A stretch of 64,000 nucleotides of DNA, taken from NCBI RefSeq assembly GCF_000217795.1, contig NC_015681.1, forward strand, positions 2,161,244-2,225,243, read 5' to 3'. Origin of the DNA: Thermodesulfatator indicus DSM 15286. GTDB lineage: Bacteria > Desulfobacterota > Thermodesulfobacteria > Thermodesulfobacteriales > Thermodesulfatatoraceae. Position numbers and translations under genes: made by a program. The notes below the pieces were generated by a model. It saw nothing but the letters and a program-made list of their open reading frames with translations, ran no database searches and was not told where the DNA came from. Every line of letters begins with the position of its first letter. Within the stretch, counting starts at the first letter, position 1. Positions 62,876 through 64,000 of this stretch are shown piece by piece.

Positions 62876-64000
62876 TTGGCCAGGTAACGGCGGTCGTGCC
62901 CCCTGAAAAAATAAAAGAAAAATCCGCTATCCTTGAAGAACTCTCCGTGAAAGAGAAAAAGATTCTCAAAGAACTAGAAGAGTTATCCCAAAAAATTAAT
63001 AAAAAACAAAAAGAAATTGACCTTTTAGAAGACCAAATAGCCGAACGAGACCTTATAATCTTCAATCTTTCCCAAAAAATCAAAGAACGAGAAGCAAAAA
63101 TTAAAGAACTTGAAAAGTTATTCAGAGAAAGGCTAAAAGTGCTGGCCACCATGGGGAAGGTAGGCTGGCTCAATTTGCTCTTTGCGCCAAGTGATATCTC
63201 TTCATTTTTGCGAAAACAGGAATACATAAACCTTGTTCTCTTGCACGATAAAGAATTGGCCAGCCAACTTAAAGAAGAAAAGGCTAAACTCGAACGGGAA
63301 AAAAAGATTGTTCTTACAGAAAAAGCTCGCCTGGAAGAGCTAAGGCAGCGATTTCAAGAGGAAAAACAGGTTCTAGAAAGGCTTAAACAGGAAAAGAAGG
63401 CCTTACTTGAAGAAGTAAGGCGAAACAAGAGGCTCTATGCCGAAACCCTTAAAATGTTAAAGGCTGCTTATGCCGCCATTGCCCAGATGGCCGAAGAACT
63501 CCAAAAGACAAGGCAGGAACTTGAAAGCACCAAAACCCAGATTGAAGAGATAAAAAAAGAAAAATCTCCCGAAGAAAGCCTCATCCCCGAAATAAAAAAG
63601 TCCCCGTCTCTTCTGGAAGTTAAGGGCCTTCTTCCCCCACCGGTTCCGGGCACAGTGATCAAAACTTACGGCACCGAAATAGACCCTATAACCGGTGAGA
63701 AAAAATTTAACAAAGGTATAACTATTGCTGCTCCAGCAGGCACCCCGGTGAAGACCCCTTACGCTGGAAAAATATTAAAAATTTCCTACATACAGGGCCA
63801 GGGTATAGTTATTTTCATTGATCACGGTTATTATTTCTTGTCGGTTATCGGTGGTTTGGGTAATGTAAGTAAGAGTTTAGGTGATATGGTTTCCACGGGT
63901 GAAGTTATTGGTGAGGTAGGCGAAGTGCCCTTTGGGAAACCCCATGTTTATTACGAATTACGCTACAAGGGCAAGCCCTTAAACCCTTTGGATTGGCTTG
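62827..64000 (+). CDS. envC: EnvC-like murein hydrolase activator (3' end outside window)
   Basis: Reading continues from a TTG at 62827, inside ftsX, to the window edge (391 codons, no stop). A signal peptide (RNSFLWGLAALLALLVG) is followed by a long coiled coil (about residues 25-250, e.g. EELSVKEKKILKELEELSQK) and a LytM/M23 domain ending in PHVYYELRYKGKPLNPLDWL. The zinc residues are not kept: the usual His...Asp motif reads KFNKGITIAA, and HxH reads HVY. This is like E. coli EnvC, an activator and not an enzyme. FtsE-FtsX-EnvC form one complex. An alternative start is possible since no strong ribosome site is seen, but GGGGTGG lies nearby. Confidence 0.85.
   Translation, partial: MRNSFLWGLAALLALLVGQVTAVVPPEKIKEKSAILEELSVKEKKILKELEELSQKINKKQKEIDLLEDQIAERDLIIFNLSQKIKEREAKIKELEKLFRERLKVLATMGKVGWLNLLFAPSDISSFLRKQEYINLVLLHDKELASQLKEEKAKLEREKKIVLTEKARLEELRQRFQEEKQVLERLKQEKKALLEEVRRNKRLYAETLKMLKAAYAAIAQMAEELQKTRQELESTKTQIEEIKKEKSPEESLIPEIKKSPSLLEVKGLLPPPVPGTVIKTYGTEIDPITGEKKFNKGITIAAPAGTPVKTPYAGKILKISYIQGQGIVIFIDHGYYFLSVIGGLGNVSKSLGDMVSTGEVIGEVGEVPFGKPHVYYELRYKGKPLNPLDWL

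Overview
The window (64 kb, moderate GC) carries about 60 protein genes, almost all housekeeping or cell-surface functions, plus an unusually rich set of short dispersed repeats. The gene mix suggests a thermophilic, anaerobic, flagellated, Gram-negative bacterium, probably of the Thermodesulfobacteria (Thermodesulfatator-like). The reasons are two tungsten-type aldehyde:ferredoxin oxidoreductases, a sigma-54-type flagellar promoter, a type II secretion system with outer-membrane secretin, SelB, an archaemetzincin and a short Tsf. The assignment is inference; no 16S gene lies in the window.

Layout. 1-1.1 kb: the end of a phenylacetate-CoA ligase-like gene. 1.1-1.9 kb: a doubly frameshifted coiled-coil/PD-(D/E)XK gene. 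2-8.5 kb: the conserved minus-strand run rpsB-tsf-pyrH-frr-uppS-cdsA-dxr-rseP, with a folded RNA leader before rpsB. 8.8-14.9 kb: flagellar hook genes fliK-flgD-flgE-flgE2 behind a sigma-54-like promoter; the flgE next to flgD is interrupted by a one-base frameshift in a G run. 15.2-17.9 kb: clpB, preceded by tandem GGAAAAATTTTCC dyads. 18-22.7 kb: trpS, a two-domain kinase, and bioG-bioC-bioD. 23-28.2 kb: a HAD phosphatase, then a four-cluster ferredoxin/AOR/74-residue-protein operon converging on a second AOR. 28.6-33.1 kb: selB, archaemetzincin, a methyltransferase, scpA and a YfaZ-like outer-membrane protein. 33.3-38.3 kb: trmO, rlmH, a glycosyltransferase and a PilZ protein converging on ricT-metG. 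38.7-49.2 kb: trpF and a complete-looking type II secretion locus organised as two divergent arms whose first genes overlap at their start codons. 49.3-58.1 kb: a TraF/FadL-like barrel, serS, a Ca2+/Na+ exchanger, lgt, a B12-binding radical SAM protein and galU. 58.4-61.2 kb: two PilT-type ATPases and a zinc-ribbon partner. 61.3-64 kb: ftsE-ftsX-envC, the last cut by the window edge.

How the genes work together. The biggest coherent modules are (i) translation plus isoprenoid/phospholipid/envelope genes (2-8.5 kb), (ii) hook assembly, (iii) early biotin synthesis (BioC/BioG make pimeloyl-ACP), (iv) tungsten-dependent aldehyde oxidation with its electron carrier, (v) type II secretion, and (vi) FtsEX-EnvC control of septal peptidoglycan hydrolysis.

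The most notable feature is not a gene. At least ten intergenic copies of a small element occur, typically 170-200 bp, with about 16-bp inverted ends (GAGACCTTTGCAAAAT) and internal GACTGCTTCGC/GCAGTGAC palindromes. One copy shows matching changes in both ends. Another supplies the last codons and stop of trpF. Two long, nearly identical inverted copies bracket the whole secretion locus. I found no CRISPR array, prophage, transposase, rRNA or tRNA gene.
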